Shown here: in pieces, positions 7,408 to 8,816 of the stretch
Layout of the letters: every line of letters begins with the position of its first letter
Position numbering within the stretch: the stretch's first letter is position 1
Assembly: GCA_900543105.1 (NCBI GenBank)
Contig: UQQA01000104.1
Location: 1-8,816 of the forward strand
Direction: 5' to 3'
Origin: an uncultured Ruminococcus sp.
GTDB taxonomy: Bacteria; Bacillota; Clostridia; Oscillospirales; Ruminococcaceae
DNA: 8,816 bases
The notes under the pieces: generated by a model
What the model was told of the DNA's origin: nothing
What the model saw: the letters and a program-made list of their open reading frames with translations, nothing else
Databases searched by the model: none
Program-made: the position numbers and the translations under genes

Positions 7408-7570
7408 TGTGAAGTGCCCTTTTATAAAGAGCCTCCCCCTTTCCTCAGATGCTTTTATATCGGGCGTTCGCCTGTTTCAAAGCATTGCGCATATTTCGGG
7501 TGTCGTCTTTGCTTTGAAAAGTGCATCATCGCACAAGAAGTATAGGCGCACACTCTGATAAAATATGTAC
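7408..7570 (-). promoter_or_regulatory. Structured 5' leader of citrate synthase mRNA
   Basis: From the expected transcription start near 7570 to the ATG there are about 160 nt without a gene. The RNA can form a 10-bp perfect stem, UUUCAAAGCA with UGCUUUGAAA (arms 7510-7519 and 7475-7484, 25-nt loop). A GGCG-AA-CGCC hairpin follows at 7463-7472, and a possible closing helix GAUGC/GCAUC (7523-7527 with 7448-7452) encloses both as a three-way junction. Just before the start codon, GCUCUUU and AAAGGGC (7416-7432) form a hairpin that includes the Shine-Dalgarno sequence. It matches no riboswitch class I can name. The pairings are directly visible; the regulatory role is inferred. Confidence 0.45.
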
Positions 7571-7576
7571 CCTTTT

Positions 7577-7605
7577 ATTTTACAATAGCTTTTAACACTT
7601 GTCAA
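7577..7605 (-). promoter_or_regulatory. Sigma-70-type promoter for citrate synthase
   Basis: On the minus strand there is a perfect TTGACA (7605-7600), a 17-nt spacer, then TAAAAT (7582-7577), which is five of six matches to TATAAT. A 14-nt A/T palindrome, GTTTTTTAAAAAAC (7609-7622), lies just upstream of the -35 box and could act as an UP element. Transcription should start near 7570, giving citrate synthase a leader of about 160 nt. Confidence 0.85.
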
Positions 7606-7658
7606 GCAGTTTTTTAAAAAACGGGTCACGAAAAAAAGCGGCTTTGTCTGTTCTTTTT

Positions 7659-7688
7659 GTCATATTTGCAACAATTTAAAGCATTACC
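7659..7688 (+). promoter_or_regulatory. Possible sigma-E-like promoter for the SpoIID-type gene
   Basis: GTCATATT (7659-7666) fits the sigma-E -35 consensus GKHATANT at every position. About 14-15 nt later, CATTACCG only partly resembles the -10 consensus CATACAHT, matching well only in CAT. No good sigma-70 promoter is visible on this strand before the gene. The spacing to the ATG (about 27 nt) and the sporulation role of the gene make the idea reasonable, but the weak -10 keeps it tentative. Confidence 0.3.
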
Positions 7689-7714
7689 GCTTTATCAAGA
7701 AAGGAAATGTTATA

Positions 7715-8725
7715 ATGAAGGATCTGTTCAAAATCGTTCTCATCTTCGCCGCATTTGTGTTCATTATACCGCTTGTCGGCTTTATCGGACGGGAAAAAAG
7801 CACCGCTCCGCCCGTGCAGTCCTCCTCCGAAACTACGCAGACAAGCATATCCGCACCCGAAACTGCGGAAAGCACCGATACCGATGAAAATTTTACCGTT
7901 TTGGATATAACAAGCGGAAAAATCATGGAAATGCCGATGAAAGACTACCTCGTCGGTGCAGTAATGGCGGAAATGCCTGCCGCATACGAACCCGAGGCAC
8001 TCAAAGCGCAGGCAGTCGCGGCATATACATACGCTCTGCGCCGCGAAAAGCTCGAAAGCGAGGATCCAACGCCCGAATTGATGGGCGCAGCCATTTCCAA
8101 CGACAGCACGAAATTCCAAGCCTTTTTCACTCCCGAGCAGGGCAAGGCATTTTACGGCACGGCCTATGACGAGTACCGGCAAAAGATAGAAGCCGCCGTT
8201 GATGCCGTCTATCCCGAAGCGCTTTTTTACGGGGGCGAACCTATCGCGGCAGCGTTCCACTCTATCTCCTGCGGAAAAACCGAGGATTCCGCCGAGGTGT
8301 GGGAAGCATCTTTCCCCTACCTTGTTTCCGCAGACAGCGAATGGGACGAGGAAGCACCGACATTTTACAGCGAAAACAAGTTTACCGCGGAAGAAATAAA
8401 AGCCGCTTTTCCCGATTCGGACTTTGACGAAAACAGCACGATAACCGTTGACAGCCTTACAGGCGGCGGCTATGCAAAGAGGGTCACGGTCGGCGATAAA
8501 ACATACAGCGGACAGGAGGTACGCACCGCTCTCGGACTGCGCTCATCATCATTCACGGTTTCATACAGCGACACTGACAAGGTCTACACCTTTTCGGTAA
8601 AAGGCAGCGGCCACGGCGTAGGAATGAGCCAATACGGTGCAAACTGCCTTGCCAAAGAGGGAAAAACTTATCGTGAGATATTGGAACATTATTACACAAG
8701 GGCTGAATTAATGCGTAATTTTTAA
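7715..8725 (+). CDS. spoIID: SpoIID/LytB-domain protein (sporulation peptidoglycan lytic enzyme)
   Basis: SpoIID is a membrane-anchored lytic transglycosylase that cleaves glycan strands of septal peptidoglycan during forespore engulfment, working with SpoIIP and SpoIIM. The 336 residues match the usual length. There is one N-terminal membrane anchor at about 6-24, then a Ser/Thr-rich linker (28-57). The catalytic region MKDYLVGAVMAEMP contains Glu86, the expected catalytic acid, followed by EALKAQAVAAYTYALR. FHSISCGKTED (181-191) supplies His182 and Cys186, possible metal ligands as in clostridial SpoIID. The C-terminal signature GHGVGMSQYGA spans 299-309. AAAGGAAA lies about 9 nt before the ATG. 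It is divergent from citrate synthase. Its last codons (ATG CGT AAT TTT TAA) fall in a heptamer-repeat-like stretch. A LytB-like non-sporulation role is possible if the host does not sporulate. Confidence 0.92.
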   Translation: MKDLFKIVLIFAAFVFIIPLVGFIGREKSTAPPVQSSSETTQTSISAPETAESTDTDENFTVLDITSGKIMEMPMKDYLVGAVMAEMPAAYEPEALKAQAVAAYTYALRREKLESEDPTPELMGAAISNDSTKFQAFFTPEQGKAFYGTAYDEYRQKIEAAVDAVYPEALFYGGEPIAAAFHSISCGKTEDSAEVWEASFPYLVSADSEWDEEAPTFYSENKFTAEEIKAAFPDSDFDENSTITVDSLTGGGYAKRVTVGDKTYSGQEVRTALGLRSSSFTVSYSDTDKVYTFSVKGSGHGVGMSQYGANCLAKEGKTYREILEHYYTRAELMRNF

Positions 8726-8756
8726 ATTCGGAATTCGGAATGCGGAATTCGGAATT
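8725..8756 (+). repeat. Heptamer tandem repeat array (AATKCGG type), right copy
   Basis: Four 7-nt units and a partial one: AATTCGG, AATTCGG, AATGCGG, AATTCGG, then AATT, 32 nt in total. It starts on the last base of the SpoIID-type stop codon. An extra AATGCGT-AATT stretch at 8710-8720 lies inside the end of the coding sequence and carries the T-ending unit seen in the left array. I see no hairpin with a U-tract here or in 8757-8816, so the gene has no visible intrinsic terminator in the window. Confidence 0.85.
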
Positions 8757-8816
8757 ATTTCATACTAAACACCATTTAAAATTTAGAAAAAATCAAGCCG
8801 ACAATCTTGAATATAT

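Noticed and set aside
7676..8260. Minus-strand open frame of 194 codons opposite the SpoIID-type gene
   Set aside because: The real gene on the plus strand has all family motifs; this frame has none and a Cys/Phe/His-rich composition typical of antisense reading.

Overview
The window looks like chromosomal DNA from a low-to-mid GC Firmicute of class Clostridia, most likely a Ruminococcus-like member of the Ruminococcaceae. The basis is a YqhQ-type DUF1385 protein, a SpoIID-type sporulation hydrolase, strong AGGAGG-type ribosome binding sites, typical clostridial two-component proteins, and short heptamer tandem repeats between genes. The genus is an inference from style, not a match.

Layout. 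Six genes read leftwards (minus strand) and one reads rightwards. Going leftwards from about 7600 they are: a strong sigma-70-type promoter; a structured leader of about 160 nt; a complete Si-type citrate synthase (7407-6043); an unrecognised polytopic membrane protein (5985-4966); a strong intrinsic terminator (4954-4906); a lipoprotein with aspartate-rich FG-GAP/VCBS-like loops (4878-3583); an OmpR/PhoB-family response regulator (3555-2851); a 157-bp near-palindromic element that looks like a MITE (2847-2691); a HAMP/HisKA sensor kinase with a TTG start (2673-1255); and a DUF1385/YqhQ membrane protein (1077-124). Rightwards from the divergent intergenic region is a full-length SpoIID/LytB-domain protein (7715-8725), possibly behind a sigma-E-like promoter.

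How the genes fit together. Lipoprotein, response regulator and kinase form one signalling unit. The lipoprotein-regulator gap is 27 nt, and the regulator-kinase gap would be 22 nt without the palindromic element. A surface lipoprotein made with the sensor pair suggests an accessory input to the kinase; its ligand and targets cannot be read from the sequence. Citrate synthase (2-oxoglutarate/glutamate supply) and SpoIID (peptidoglycan processing during engulfment) share only their divergent intergenic region.

The most notable non-coding signals are: the MITE-like insertion with apparent TA target duplications inside the two-component operon; two 32-nt heptamer arrays with the same unit pattern, one directly after the stop codon of each outermost, outward-facing gene; and the folded citrate synthase leader, whose Shine-Dalgarno sequence lies inside a hairpin. 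I see no tRNA, rRNA, CRISPR array, transposase or phage gene, and nothing that amounts to a clear new defence or mobile system.
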